A stretch of DNA of 64,000 bases from Paragonimus skrjabini miyazakii (GCA_014338405.1 JTDE01000273.1:142419-206418); one strand, 5' to 3'. Positions 13,033 through 26,406 are shown, numbered from the stretch's first letter. Program-made: numbers and translations. Notes: generated by a model from the sequence alone, not told the origin.

Positions 13033-14441
13033 ACCTCGGAGGGTGAGACCGAAGATTTTGGTTCAGTCCAAATCCAGGGTCTCCGTAGTAATTTCATGTG
13101 TTCTAATATCTAAGTTAGAATAACCTGCCAAAAGAATGTTTACTGGATATCGGTCGATGCCTGTTAATTTTACGTTGGTTACAATGCAAAGCTGACCAAA
13201 ACCCCACATCATCCTGAAGGAACGGTTTGATAACCTTAAAGAATATTTGCAGGGTATAACTCCATCCCAAAAACGTTTTACAGGCTTATGTAAGTAAGTA
13301 GCTTAACATACAATCCACCAAGCCAATCACGTTCTTGGGGAGATAAAAACAAAATCGTTAAACGTCATATCTCAAACTAGAATTCATCTTGTTTACTTTT
13401 TGTGTGAGAAACTCTGTGCAATCATTTACATCCCCAGTTCCTAATCAGACAATCATAGCTTCTATTTCTTTCATCGGTTATAGGTTACTGACCCATGTTT
13501 TCGGTGTTAATTAACAGTATAGACGTTGAGTGGTGTATATGGACTTATAACTAAGATGCCCAAGTGGTTGGTCTAGGTGCGGCTGTTCTAACCCTGCCGA
13601 GTCTCCTCAGTACAATAGAACATTCCACAAAACGACCTCTTCTGTAGCGTAATAGATGTGTGGTGGACAGAAACTACCTACAAACGGTTGGTCAATTTCA
13701 GCCTGTGAGAAAAGCAGACACAACAGCTCAGGAAAGCAATATGTCTATACGCAAAAAGATATGAGGTTATATACATCGCACAACAGATCAGGTTTTGTAA
13801 TCAGACGCACTTATCCCTCAACCAATACAAACGAGGTGATGTTCTGAAACGGTTCCCTAGGTTGGTCTGTGAATTGGGTTGACACTTAATTAGGAACACT
13901 GCTGTATACGTAACTCCACAAGTGTAATCCAAAAATCAAAATGCTTCCCTTCTGTAATGCATACAGTTCGGACTGCCGCCACAATTAAGCAAAATCGCCC
14001 CAAGATATGTAAGTTAAAAAACGGACAATTTTCTGAATTCCACCCCAACAGACCATTGTTGTTCCGGACAGAAGGAGTAGGCCAGTATAAACGCACAATG
14101 CTTGGAATGGGTAGTCATCCGGTCCGCCGTAGTCACAAGCAAATCCGGAGAGAAATACGCACAACACATACAGCAAGAATGAAGCTGCATGATTCGCTCG
14201 TTGTAGCTGGATTGCTTTACAACCAGCAACTGCTATGTCACGTTCAACTTGCACCACTTAGCGATTCAGCTACCTGCGATAGCTGAAGCGCAGAGTAGTG
14301 TAATATGTTTGTAACAGCATGATGTTATCAGTAAATTGAGCAGCAAGCCTGGATTTTGGTAATGCTTGTAAGGATAACATAACATACTCCCTGATGCCAA
14401 CTTCCGAGTGCATGGGGCCACAATCATAACGGTTTTCATTT

Positions 14442-14592
14442 CGATGACTAATCGAGGATTTGGTTTATTTCAAGTTGAACCTCACCCACAGTTGATTGCA
14501 GCTGTCGCATTCTCATAGACTTTCCAGTCGGCCCCTTTCGAAAAAAGCAGTAGACTCGAGTTTCGCTCCCATTAGAGGTCGCCTGTATTTAA
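14442..14592 (-). repeat. SINE-A copy, antisense
   Basis: It contains the reverse complement of the whole SINE-A body and tail: GGATTTGGTTTATTTCAAGT, CCACAGTTGATTGCAGCTGT, CCAGTCGGCCCCTTTCGAAA and CTCGAGTTTCGCTCCCATTA. It matches the left arm of the element at 19331-19590 plus the tail seen only on that element's right side. The tRNA-like head is missing or too degenerate to see. Confidence 0.75.
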
Positions 14593-16917
14593 ATCACGTC
14601 ACGATAATGGGTACTTAGATACGTTCGTGCGAACCGTTTATACAGTGGTTCATCTACCTAGGAGCCAAACAGTGAAAGTAATTTTGTGGACGGTAAGGAT
14701 TACAAGATATTGATTTAAACGAGTTTCTTTTTGCACAGTAGAAAACCAATAACCATAAACAATGAAAAACTTGCTAGCTACTGGATAGTTTATCCGGTTT
14801 GTTCGATTTTCCATATCCTTCAGTTTTGAAGTGGTCGAACTAATGGTAGTTCAAAAAAATGCGCTATCAATAACTGATCACAGTATGATTGATGCCCTAT
14901 TTGTATTGATCAAAATCTCCTATCGTTTACCAATAATCACGTGAGTGTACCTGAAATGGGCTTGATCAATACTGAGCCTTGTCTGTTACGGCGATCAGAT
15001 CACAAATTTAATTGTGCAATACATGTAGCACGTATTTAAAGGATCCGGATGTAAGTTCAGACACCAGACTAAGGATCATTGTAATATTGCATATTTAGTT
15101 AGGCATGATCTCATCGACATCTATTTGCAGAAACATTGACAGCTGTGCTGTGGTAAGTGGTGTCGCTGACAGTGAGCTCCAAGTTTGGCAAACTTTCGGT
15201 GCATTATACAAACACCGGAATGGCTACACAAAGAAATACATACAAAACTATAATCGAATAAATAAAACAAAAGGTATAAGAAAGATTTTTCTAAGAACTA
15301 CATACCATGCAGCATTACAATTAAGCAACCCCAAAATAGCTCAGCGATAACACTATGAATCACTAACCAGACAGACTTGAGTTGTACCCCGGATAAATCG
15401 AATGTCTGGAAAATTATTGTGGCAGCTTGACTACGCTCAAGTTACAGTGTTGCTCAGTGCGGAGCACAGTAACAAACTCGGGGTTGTGTGACAGATTAAG
15501 GCCGAATACTTGCTAACATTCATCAACGTATGTAACACTGTATTCTTGAACTGACCCCCTACCTGAGAAGGCAGGTAATTGTCAGCATGAAAATAAGGCA
15601 TGATCTTAGGATTCTTATCTGTGAACAAGGCGTGTATATTATTGTTGATCCGAGAACTCCAGCACTATTCAACTTTACGTGGATCTGTGTTACAACATCT
15701 CCAACAGCAGTTAGTCATTGCTGACTGTGAATAAAAGGTCGCATTTCACACCACATTATTCTAACATCTACCACTCCACGCCACAGACGTGATAGGTGCC
15801 TGATCGCCTAAAATATGCCGTTGTCTTTTGTTCAATAAATGCCGACCAATAGCCGTTCACGTTTGCCGACGATTCCATCAAAATTACTTCGTAGCATACC
15901 AAACTGAATGGGATTCAGAAGTTTGCAATTTCTGTACGTAACAAACGACATTGTATGCGAAGCGTCGACGAACTACTCGTGTGCTGACTGCACACAGTAT
16001 TATATATAAGTGATAAATTGGTTTTTATAATGAGGTCAACCGTTTTCATTAAAGCATGAGTGATATCATGGAGCAAACTGTATACTTTTAATCAACATAT
16101 GATTTCCTGCATACAATGAGTCTCGTGAGACATCGACCGATCGGTTTAAAGTAATACTACTTCCTACATACAGAGGTACGTTTGTAGACTCTACTCAATC
16201 ATGGACGCTTCACATGACTCCACGAATGAAGATTCCATATCAACCGAGAAAAGCCTGGAATCAGACTACAATAATGTTTTGCGGATGAATTATGTTGATG
16301 TGCTATATATATATTATATATTACAGTTGTCTCTTGCATGGCCTGCTGTGTTTACCTTATTCGCATCGTCGATTACCATCGTTTAAGAGATATGCAGCAG
16401 TCACAGTTTATCTGTGATCGGCACAAAATCATTTCTAATAGTTTAGCATGCAATGTGGACCCATAACTATCCTCGGTTTCACTCAAATATGTCATATTTT
16501 CTTCTGTTTGTTGATCTGGCAATTCATACACCAGTAAGTGTGAGCACTAAACGGACAAACAGGACTTACCGATAATATGTGTAAACTGCGCAAACATTTA
16601 TGCATTACTGACCAATACTAAACACTATTACTTGTCACCATGGTGTGGCAGTTACAGTGAATATAAGAAAAACGTTGTATTCTGTTAATATAAATTAGTG
16701 TACTCGGTTTCGGGGAGGGATGGTATGTTCACCAGTATACATGAAAGACAACTTGTATTTTTCTGAAGAACATTTACGACTGAATCTATTGTGATTAACT
16801 TATCAATATGCTGATCTTTCAGACAAGTGGATCGCAGATCGACTCACATACTAGGTACCAGTGTGAATAGCTGCTCGGCGGACTACATTGCTCTGTGCAC
16901 TTTGTTAGTTTAAGTGC

Positions 16918-17035
16918 TTTTTTTCGAAAGGGGCCGACTGGAAAGTCTATGAGAATTTGACAGCTGTGATCAATTGTGGGTGACGTTCAATCTTCGCGAA
17001 AATCAAAGCCCCCTACTACTCATCAGTTCAAGTTG
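16918..17035 (+). repeat. SINE-A copy, sense, 5' truncated
   Basis: It starts at TTTTCGAAAGGGGCCGACTG and runs through GACAGCTGTGATCAATTGTG and GGGTGACGTTCAATC to the tail CTACTACTCATCAGTTC at about 17014-17031. The head is absent. Confidence 0.72.
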
Positions 17036-17549
17036 TGTTACGAAGTTTTTCCTCTACCTCTCAAGAGTTTCCAAGGTAATCAAACTGAGCGGACCAAATT
17101 GACAGACACACAAGAGACCCGCCGATGTCTCGTGTGGGCATATGTTTTCACTGAGGTCGTCATATTCCTTGGTTACTCATCAGTAAACTGATTGTTAACC
17201 AGAAAGTCACTTAAAAATTTATCACAACCGTCGTATTTCCAAGGGCTTTCTAGCAATTAAAACTTCCTCCAAAAATGGGTGTCTGTGATTTCAAGTTGAA
17301 GAGAAGGTCTAGTCGTGTGATTATTGACTGGAGTTAACAGGACAGCTGCTGTATTCTCTTGAAGTGATCGTGCAACTTGAACACTATTAATAAGCAGATT
17401 TGACTGAGAGTTTGCATAAGAAGATTCAACCATACCTAACGTGAGTTCAGTGGTGGTTACATCACGAAAGTGAGGCAGGAGTTCAAATTCGAGTGTTGGC
17501 AAATATACGTATTACTGACGAAGAAGAGCAAAATGTGAGCAAAGTGTCT

Positions 17550-17625
17550 CTCTTGGAAACAGGCTGATTAGAAAGTCTATGGGAATGAGACAGTTGTGAT
17601 CAATTGTGAGTGATGTCCATTTTAA
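17550..17625 (+). repeat. SINE-A fragment, sense
   Basis: It contains GAAAGTCTATGGGAATGAGA and CAGTTGTGATCAATTGTGAG plus GTGATGTCCATTTT. It is truncated at both ends, lacking head and tail. Confidence 0.65.
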
Positions 17626-17767
17626 AGTAACAAAATTACTCTAGTACTTTCCAGTAAGCAATGCCGTTAGCAGGTTGAAAGTACTGGTAGGGAGCGGGGA
17701 TTCTGGCTTTGTACAAAATGTGCATCACTCGTGAGTGATTGCAGTTTTTGCTTTTTTCACAGTCTTT

Positions 17768-17850
17768 TCATTTATTCGCTTTCGGAAAAGTACAAGATTA
17801 TGGTTTCATTCTTATTAGAGTTCGTCAGTAGTGCATACTTTCCCCCAAAA
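17768..17850 (-). repeat. SINE-A fragment, antisense, degenerate
   Basis: CGCTTTCGGAAAAG, TTTCATTCTTATTAGAGTTC and GTCAGTAGTGCATAC match, with decay, the antisense segment at 19396-19464. It lies about 150 bp from a sense fragment, so the two could be remains of an inverted pair in tail-to-tail order, but this is uncertain. Confidence 0.45.
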
Positions 17851-19319
17851 CAAGAGTTTAGGCTCCAAGCTTTTAAAGAAAAACCATGTTGATCTGCGCC
17901 ACTAAACCCACAATAGTCGCGAAAGGATTATCACATAAACTTTTAACCGTATGTTTGTGAGCATTGTTATCACTATCCGATCGCCTGAAGAGGAAGCACA
18001 GTAACTGTCCTGTTAACTGTAATTTATCACCTTATAACTACGAACATCCTTCAAGTTGAAATAACAGAAATCAATGAACTTGTTGAACGATATCTTGCTT
18101 TCTAGTGAGTAGTAACAGATTTTTGTTTTATATAAAAAGGACATCAAAATTGCGATCATTTGTGAATGACATCTCAATGAGTGGGTTGTCTAGTTGAGTT
18201 AACAAGGCAGTTACTGTTTTCTACCAAGAATGTGATGTAACCTACATGCAACCTCGCAAAAGCATTTGCCTGAAAGTACGGTTGTGATGAGTAAATCAAG
18301 CTTCTCAGATATAACCTTAAACCTCTGGACGAATATGTACTCTAGTGATAAACACTAACAGGAGCGCAACTCGAGTAGTCAACCGATTCCTTCAAACTAG
18401 TCTAACCACAAAATCTACAAAGGGGTTGAATGCAACAATCAGGTAAAATTCTTATTCCTTATAACACCCGTTGCCTTATCTCCTCAGAAAATTTAACAAC
18501 AACCAAGGGTGACAACAAAACGTGTTCAAGCGATGGAAACCAGCCAACGAAAATTATCCGTAGAATAATTACTAATTTCTCAACGACTCCTGTTGAGTAA
18601 TATTAACGCTTTCCGCTGAACAGTAATATAGTATCTTATCCATCTGTTGCTTATCCTTTTCTGTCAAAGTCGGTCAAGCATGTCTGCTTCCTTATGTATT
18701 GAAAAATGAAAACAATGTTATGTAGCGTAATATCCTTGTGGGTGTTTATAAAGGTGTACGGGTTTAAAGTGTAGTAGACAGGCATCATGATATCTGCGGG
18801 GAGTGCTTCAGGAATATCTAATGACCACCATTTATGATCAGCACTTCTACAAAATATAATATTCTCATAGCGGATTTCATGCACACACTTTTGAAATCTA
18901 TTTTGAAAAATTTGATTTGTGTCATAAAATTCGATGCATCGACATCAAGTTTAATGCCAACCATTCGAAAATCTCTCTTGATGTTGGACGACAGCGTTGA
19001 AGAGAGAAGTGTATGAAAAGCCGAACCAAAAAAATTTGTTAACCACTTCACAACCTCTTTCTATTCTGTAAAATCATACAAAAACACAACTGTTTATCTC
19101 CGTCTGATGGTATGGCTCAGTCAAACTAGCGAACGATTAGTACAACCTCCTTCTATAACAGTATTTGAAGAAATGATCTAAACACTAGTGAGATAGAATT
19201 AGGTAGAAACAACGTTCTGCCTGATAAAGTTATCATCTGTTGAATACACTCCGATCAGAAGGACGAATGAGATAGACTGGAGTTATCTAACGAAATTTGT
19301 GGATCCAGTTTGTTACAAT

Positions 19320-19330
19320 TAATATACCAC
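19320..19330. repeat. Target-site duplication, left copy
   Basis: TAATATACCAC directly abuts the left end of the SINE-A palindrome and is repeated exactly at 19902-19912. A chance exact 11-base match precisely at both element ends is unlikely. Confidence 0.75.
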
Positions 19331-19901
19331 TTTCAAGTTGAACATCACCCACAATTGATCGCAGCTATCGCATTCCCATAGACTATCCAGTCAGCCCCTT
19401 TCGAACAGTAGAAGCACTAGACTCGAGTTTCGCACTCATTAGAGCAGCTCGTCAGTAGTGCATATCATCGCCACTGCCGGGACTTGAACCACGGACACGC
19501 TGTTCATGAGGCAACCGTGTTGACCACTGCGCCAGTGACCTCACATTAGGCACGATCGAATTATCATATGTGAACGCTCCGCCACTTTCGCTTGTGAGTA
19601 ATGATCAGGTTACGAAAGCGGTTGAGCGTACACATATGATAATTCCGTCGTGTCCAGTGTGAGGTCAGTGGCGCAATGGTAAACACGGTTGCCTCATGAA
19701 CAGCGTGTCCGTGGTTCAAGTCCCGGCAGTGGCGATGATATGCACTACTGACGAACTGCTCTAATGAGAGCGAAACTCGAGTCTAGTGCTTCTTTTCTAA
19801 AGGGGCCGATTGGATAGTCTATGGGAATGCGACAGCTGCGATCAATTGTGGGTGATATTCAACTTGAAATTAACCAAATCCCCGACTACTCATCAATAAT
19901 C
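19331..19901. repeat. SINE-A inverted dimer: near-complete 571-bp palindrome with tRNA-Met-like heads
   Basis: The left arm (19331-19590) and right arm (19613-19869) are reverse complements apart from scattered mismatches, with a loop of about 22 bp. Each arm holds a tRNA-like head. The right arm has the A box TGGCGCAATGG at 19669-19679 and the B box GGTTCAAGTCC at 19713-19723; the left arm has the B box at 19480-19490 and the A box at 19524-19534. The predicted anticodon loop CTCATGA suggests a tRNA-Met-like origin. Only the right side has the tail CCAAATCCCCGACTACTC ending about 19901. TAATATACCAC occurs at 19320-19330 and again at 19902-19912, an 11-bp direct repeat that looks like a target-site duplication around the whole dimer. 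Confidence 0.9.
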
Positions 19902-19912
19902 TAATATACCAC
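19902..19912. repeat. Target-site duplication, right copy
   Basis: TAATATACCAC follows the SINE-A tail and matches 19320-19330 exactly, which fixes the right border of the insertion. Confidence 0.75.
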
Positions 19913-22900
19913 TGATATGTTACTGCAAACGTTACAACTTGAGTTGTAGAATACATCGGTATGTTCGGATATGATATGCGGTATCGACTCAACATGCGAT
20001 TTTATAATGAGACAGTCAATGGTCCCAGCGCAATATCCGATACATGGCAAAGATAGCCTTATACCGAGTAAAGTGCCCAAAAAGTACTGGGGTCCATTGA
20101 AAATAATAAGAAAAACCCGAAGGTCACTTTAGAGCCCACAAAGTTAGCGTGCGTCTTCCCTAATTTAAACTGACTCAAAACGTCATGATATATCAGTAAT
20201 TAAATCAATCTCTTAGTTTATCCCTGTTGTTACAGATAGTTTTAGCTACCCTGTTCTGATTAGTTTAGTAGAGTTTGGAACGTTTGGACTAGAATTTCAT
20301 GTAGTGACAACCCGTCTAAAATGGTTAAACTGGGTCTCTGTATTCTCGTTTTGATACATACAAACCAACTGATTTAGCAGAATATTATTCTACATTAAGT
20401 GTACTTGTCCAGGTAACTTCTTGTAATCCTAAGTACCTAGTAGACGGCCGGACTGTATTATTGCTTACAAGTTAGGGATGAGGCAAATGAAAAGACGAAT
20501 CTTGAGCGAAAGTATCGTGACATATGTCTCAAAATCCAATAATTAGTCCATCTGACAGTTAACAACGGCTACAGTTTCCAGCCTTTATCAATATATACAG
20601 TAAAATTTGACAATCGGGGACTAAATTTGTTCACGCTGAGCCGCAAGACTCAGACCCTATTGTTTGGTAAAGTGAATCAGTCGCCTATGCATATTCCAAG
20701 GGCATTCCGATCTTTGGCAATAGGACATAATTTTAACAAGTGAGAGCATAATTTGGTTGAAACAATTACCCACATACCACAATTAAGTCAGCAATCGTCA
20801 ATTGTTTCAGCTAATTTTGTTAGTGGATAGTCTAGATAACTGACTGTTTGTATATTATTGCCGCCACGTTTTGTTGATTCTAGTGTCCGAATATAACGGA
20901 TCGTGAATATACTATGTTCACTTCACTCATCAGTGCGAATAGGATTGCAGCAACAAGTCATAGTGACAATTTGCGTGTTACTCGTCTGAGAACAATTTGT
21001 AAGATACTGTCCTTCCATTCCGTGTTAAAACGCCAGTATACCATCATAGTATGTTCTGAGTAAGCATTATACAAACACCAATATTTATGTTGCCCCATTT
21101 CTCTTTCAGGGAGTTTTCCAAATCTGTATGTGAATTTAGAAATGTGACATTTAAGCACACCTGTCAAGCCAGCAATTCCCTGGATGTTCTCGATTTACTT
21201 GAGATCTGGACTACAGGCTGATCATTCCCAACCTGTAACTCCAAAGAAAACTTGTTGTGCAGGGACTGTTATGGTGTTAGAATACGGCAGTTCCATGCAT
21301 TTTTGTCACAAAGACTAGTGGAGCTGAACGTTCTGGTATGGTAATACGGAAAATCACATAATGATTTTCGTATAAGATTTTCATTTTACTCAAATTAGCG
21401 ATCACAAACGAACTTCAAACCTTTGTTTAGCTCATACAGTAAGCCGGTTTGTGGACAATAAGTTTGTTCTTTTGGAGATAACGTCTTTACCACTTTAAGG
21501 TACTTAGTGAGACAAACTGACATTTTTGTTTCTAGGTAAAACAGTACGTCACCGACATGTAATATGATTATCTTCAGTCCACTATAAGCATCGTCGGATT
21601 TGGTGCAGAATCAATAAGACCACAATCCCTGTCTCGCTGTAAACTAGCAGAGCTTTTCTTAATGCCTACTGTACAGCTCATTCCAAAACTTTGAGCTTAA
21701 GCGTCGAATAGGTGTCGGTGACCTTCACAGTTCTGATGCATATCACTATTCAGCATGACACAATACTCATCAAGCTGCATTGTGCACAACTGTGTGATCT
21801 GCCACCAGCTCAAACGTCTTCTACATACTCCAAACCTTTTCATTTCCTTGAGTTTTGGAAAGTTGCTATCTTATAGCACGCTTTAAGGCACGAAACTCAG
21901 GCTTGATTCCTAGCTCACAACGCGCGACTGTTACTTGGTAATCGATGAGCTTGCAGAAAGCAACAAATTAATAAGTCATGTGACTTTTCTGGCACCCGTG
22001 CTTTTGGCTACGCAGAAGAATTGTGTGACTCAAGCTGCGACCAGCGGGGACTCTCTCCTGTACTACTGTTGTGGTTGATTTTCATGTACTGGTGAATAAA
22101 ACACACATAACAGACTCACGATGGAGTATTTTAGCCTCGCTGAACAATGACGAGTTTGGACACCAGTGCAAGAAATACTATTGCTCCAAACCATATATTA
22201 GTGAAATAATCTAAAGGGTTTGCTCGTCTGTATGAGTTTGCCTCTAAGTGTACACTTACCTTGTTGAGTGTACACTTGAGATAAGTAAAACTCCCTCAAC
22301 TCAAATCAAGATTGTCGACAAAACTTGGTTCGTTTCCTCATGCTTCCAAGTTACAACCCCCGGGTGTTTGTACGTAACAACCTAGCAACTTAATTGGTCA
22401 CCGTTTCAACATCCAGCGGACTTACTCGAATGTGAGTATCATTTAGAAACGTGGTGGTAAACGAAGGTCAATCGGTATATGGTTAGGAAATCCTGAATTT
22501 AGGGTTCATCTGCCGTGATAAAGCCAGGGGAAAGTCTACGGCATACCACACTGTCCAGCACATTGTTGACGGCTGAGAGATAACCAAAGGTGGCCGTGCA
22601 ATGAATTGACCACATGTTGTGGTAAACTTGACCGCCCGGTTGACTGAGATTTGGAGCTGCCGCTTACCAGGTTTAGGAGCGCACACGGAATGGAAACGGC
22701 CCTGGATACAGCAGTATGCGGCCGTCACTTAAGCTCCTGTACCCATAGGATTTTCATGATTTTCTATTGCTTTCGTTCGTGTCACTTTCTTCACATACTT
22801 GTAATTACTCAACAATCCGTCAGTTCGTGGATCACTATCGGCATCAGCAATAGCCCAAGTCATAGTTCTTAATGGTGCAGCCGAAAGGGGAAACTTCTGC

Positions 22901-23993
22901 TAGTTTTATATGGCCATAGGTTTAGAACATATGATACGAAGCGATTTGATTAGCTGTTGGAAGGTGAATGGATGATACGCTGAGCTTTTGGATTGTCGAT
23001 AATTTATTTGGGAATGGAAGACGTCGAGGAGGATAGCATAAACGCTTCCAGGGTTGTTCGATAATATGCGTAACTTTCTAAGCAGTCATCCAAGAGTGAA
23101 GTCCAACAGTGAGGATAGACGGCTACTGAAAAGTAAAACAATTAAGGAGTAAACGTTATTTCTATTCTCGATCACCGTGTGGACACTAGGAAGGTAGTTA
23201 GACTATGATGGATCGAATGAAAAGCGATGATATTCGATGCATCTAGAAAGACTTCCTGAATACGGATCGCTTCTTTATCGACTGGTTCATCGGTTCCAAA
23301 CCGCACTGAACACAAATGGAACTATGTCAGACAAAATACCACTACTAATCAACGTGATACACTCATAACTGTTCTGTTAACTGCAGATACCGAGGTATCC
23401 GTCTCCAATGTTAACCATTCGATGGAAAGACAACTCTAAGTTGAGAACTAAGGCGAATTGTATGTAAAATGCTTCAGTGTATTTTTTTAATTTAAATTGC
23501 ATACATGTGAAATGTGTAGATCAGCGAAAACGTCAACCGGAAAGATATAGACATAACCTGAACTTCTGTTTTCATATTTACTCCTTTACATGCATTTACT
23601 TTTTACTTAGGCAACTTATTTTCATACAGTAAACAAGTCGTAACTTAATTCGCAGTCCAGCTAGACTGACTAATGTATCATTACAGGTACGGTCAGTCAT
23701 GCACATGTACACAAAATACACATCCCGACCGGAAAACTGCTTACTGGCCATGTTGCACATTAGAATTAATACAGTTGAGATCAGAAACATGCGAGACTCT
23801 TACGGCAGTTCACGAACCCCATACGATAGATTTGACTCAATGGTTCAAGTGCACTGGATGAGAAAACAGAAAATCATTTGAAATTATACCGTATATGTTA
23901 GTTGACTAGACCTTACATTTGTGGCGGATACCAAGATATTTAAATAAACAGGGGCTTAACTATATCTATTGTAAATTGCTTTATTCTCGTTAG

Positions 23994-24197
23994 TATGTGG
24001 ACCTAGAAGATCTGATAAGATCTGAATTGATAGTAGATAGCACTCGTTATCCCCCACGTCAGCTTGTCTTTGTCAAAAGAGTTACCAAGTCAGTCGGCAG
24101 CTACCTGGCAAGATCGATTTATCGAGGTGTTTTAGTAACCTCTCTTACTAGTGCTGTATTAAAAGAAGACAATTTTACTTCAAGTCAGTTGGATTGA
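23994..24197 (+). CDS. Possible exon, unknown product
   Basis: Following the acceptor TTGCTTTATTCTCGTTAG, the frame reads YVDLEDLIRSELIVDSTRYP and continues to TGA. A donor-like AAGTCAGT near 24180 leaves phase 1. That would fit the phase-1 start of the candidate at 24661 and so allow the two to be joined. No family is recognised. Both candidates lie next to the assembly gap and could be parts of one gene or chance frames. Confidence 0.2.
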   Translation, partial: YVDLEDLIRSELIVDSTRYPPRQLVFVKRVTKSVGSYLARSIYRGVLVTSLTSAVLKEDNFTSSQLD

Positions 24198-24660
24198 ACC
24201 AGTGTCCACCAAAATGTAGCTTCCATGGCAACGTATGTCTCTAGGACCTTAAATCTGGAGCTCAATTTCAAGTAGGCTGCTGACTGAGAATTTTGCTACA
24301 GACTTTACTTATGGCAGTACTAACAGATGATTCGGCATGAATTGACGCACAAACGATATTTAAAAAAGATCTCATGAGTACTATTCCCTACATAAATGTT
24401 TAGTTCGTTTAAACCTAATCCGTATATTATCGCCGTTCTGCTAACGCGAATCCAAGGTGTACGCTTCCGAAGCCTTGCATATCGCCGAGTGTTGTTTCAT
24501 CTTCCATACATCTACTAATTTCTAATCCTTTCTGGGAGAGGTAGCAAACACGCTTTGGAGCGCTGCCTTCAGTTAACTTTGTCCAAACCAACTACAGTTG
24601 TAGCAAACATCAATGAACACGTTTTATTCTCAAAATTCATATGTAATACCTTTTTTACAG

Positions 24661-24869
24661 TTACTGTTAGTGAAGATGGAATCGAGCGTGAACTGACGGA
24701 AAAGCCAATGCCACGGACGTTTAAAAAAGGCGCACTAATGTGGATCGCATTCTTTCCTGACTGCTATTCCGGTTTAGACTGGCGCCAATCCATGTGTCGT
24801 CTAGTTAAACAGATTAACAGCCAGAAAACTGGCGCTTCAGCACCGGTGCACTCACTGCGTGTAGACTGA
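24661..24869 (+). CDS. Possible terminal exon, unknown product
   Basis: The acceptor ATACCTTTTTTACAG immediately precedes 24661. The frame (phase 1 entry) encodes TVSEDGIERELTEKPMPRTF and about 50 further residues to TGA, with a hydrophobic GALMWIAFFPDC. No domain is recognised. Its phase matches a possible donor in the candidate exon at 23994-24197. The gap at 24979-25078 follows within about 110 bases, so downstream sequence is incomplete. Confidence 0.25.
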
Positions 24870-24978
24870 TGGCGTGTGAACAATCGCAGTCAGCGGCAAT
24901 AGAAATCCGGTCTCAAAGTTGTAGAACTTGGATAGGACGCAAAGGGTACAGAAATGTCGAACTTTCCGTCGCCTCATA

Positions 24979-25078
24979 NNNNNNNNNNNNNNNNNNNNNN
25001 NNNNNNNNNNNNNNNNNNNNNNNNNNNNNNNNNNNNNNNNNNNNNNNNNNNNNNNNNNNNNNNNNNNNNNNNNNNNNN
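24979..25078. other. Assembly gap of exactly 100 N
   Basis: One hundred consecutive N. The round length indicates a scaffolding placeholder, so the true distance between the flanks is unknown. Reading frames drawn across it are artefacts. Confidence 0.99.
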
Positions 25079-25571
25079 GGTGTTTGTTCTACCATTAGGA
25101 AAGATTAAATTATCTGGCACAATTTTCGGAATATTTAGCGCTGTCTGACGTCGATTTAGAAGGCAGGCACGCGTACAGTATGGCAGGGGCCTTCTGTTCG
25201 ACTGGCTGGTTGTTAACTGTATGGGTCTAGACACCACAGAGATTGCAGTTGGGCGTTTGTTCTAAACATACTCTGTTTCCAGACAGTAAATTAGGTTAAG
25301 TCGGATATGCGAACACTTTTCACTATTTTCATTTACTCATGCCACTGGTGAAAGATTTTATTTCGTATCAGTCTGCTTCACTAGATTGAGTGGTATTTTA
25401 CTCTCTGCAGTAAAATGACGAAACTAGTATGTTTTCCCACATTTGTGTCACTTCAGTTATATCCATCCATCTCCATCTATCATCCATGAATAACAAACGC
25501 AGCAAGCCCTATCTGAAACAACTTGCTAAATTTGTGGTACTGCTCTATTCGAACAAAACGCTGGAAAAATG

Positions 25572-25592
25572 TATATATATATATATATATAT
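25572..25592. repeat. TA dinucleotide microsatellite
   Basis: About ten TA units followed by GTATGTAG. It creates an artificial Ile-Tyr run in the overlapping reading frame. Confidence 0.9.
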
Positions 25593-25982
25593 GTATGTAG
25601 AGGGAGAGAGGAGTACCTGCTGTCCGCATAAAGAAAACGCTTACAGAGTGTTTAATCGTGAAGTTACCAACATTTCACTGGCATTTGTGGTTGCAACCAC
25701 CTGCATTCCGTTCGTCATGTTTGTCTTCCCCTAGTATTGAAAAAGATGGCTATTTATAAAACTCGAACCTCAGTACACGAAGAAGAGGCCGTTAGCAAGA
25801 AAAAGTCCGCCAACTTTAAATTCTCCGACGGAGATTCCAACCAATCATGCTTGTCTTAATGGCTAAAGAAAGACTATGTGACCCATAAGAATAGCTGATT
25901 TTATATAAGCACGTCTAGCATTCTACTTAAGTGCACTCTTGGCTAAAGTTTTCGGTATTAACATATATGAAATCTATCTTTC

Positions 25983-26008
25983 ACTTGAGTCAGGGAAATG
26001 ACTCAAGT
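25983..26008. repeat. Perfect 10-bp inverted repeat with 6-base loop
   Basis: ACTTGAGTCA, GGGAAA, TGACTCAAGT. No surrounding gene gives it a function. Confidence 0.6.
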
Positions 26009-26406
26009 CGAACGCGCTTTGAATACCAGCCACACCATCCTCCTAGTAAGCATACACATTGTTGGACGGTGATTTCTTTCTTAGCAGGAGTAGCTAGTTT
26101 AACCGATTTGTATAAGAGTGATCCGAATATGATATGCATGGTTTAGGACCCTGTATACTTGTTCCGTAATCTGTCTTGCGTCCCATGGTTCATGGCTATC
26201 GTTCACTTAAACTAGCAAGTTATTTTGTAGGTTAGGCAGGCATCAAGCACATACATCACGAGTTCCTTAAAAATGTGTGGACCCCAGTTCACTGCATGAC
26301 TCCAGTCATCTAAGTTATATGTTGTATTTATCCATCTGCGGTTTTCACAGTGTTCACCCATCAGGTCGTTGTTTGTTAATCCACCAACATCGTCTCTCTT
26401 TAGTGC

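Noticed and set aside
13556..13625. tRNA-Leu-like stretch (GATGCCCAAGTGGTTGGTCT)
   Set aside because: It has an A-box-like start but no B box at the right distance and no acceptor stem, so it is at most a decayed fragment.
15320..15410. AAAATAGCTCAGCGATAACAC as a further SINE-B head
   Set aside because: Only the A-box region resembles SINE-B; the body and tail that define the family are not seen.
24869..25237. Reading frames spanning the run of N
   Set aside because: The gap is a 100-N placeholder of unknown true length, so these frames have no meaning.
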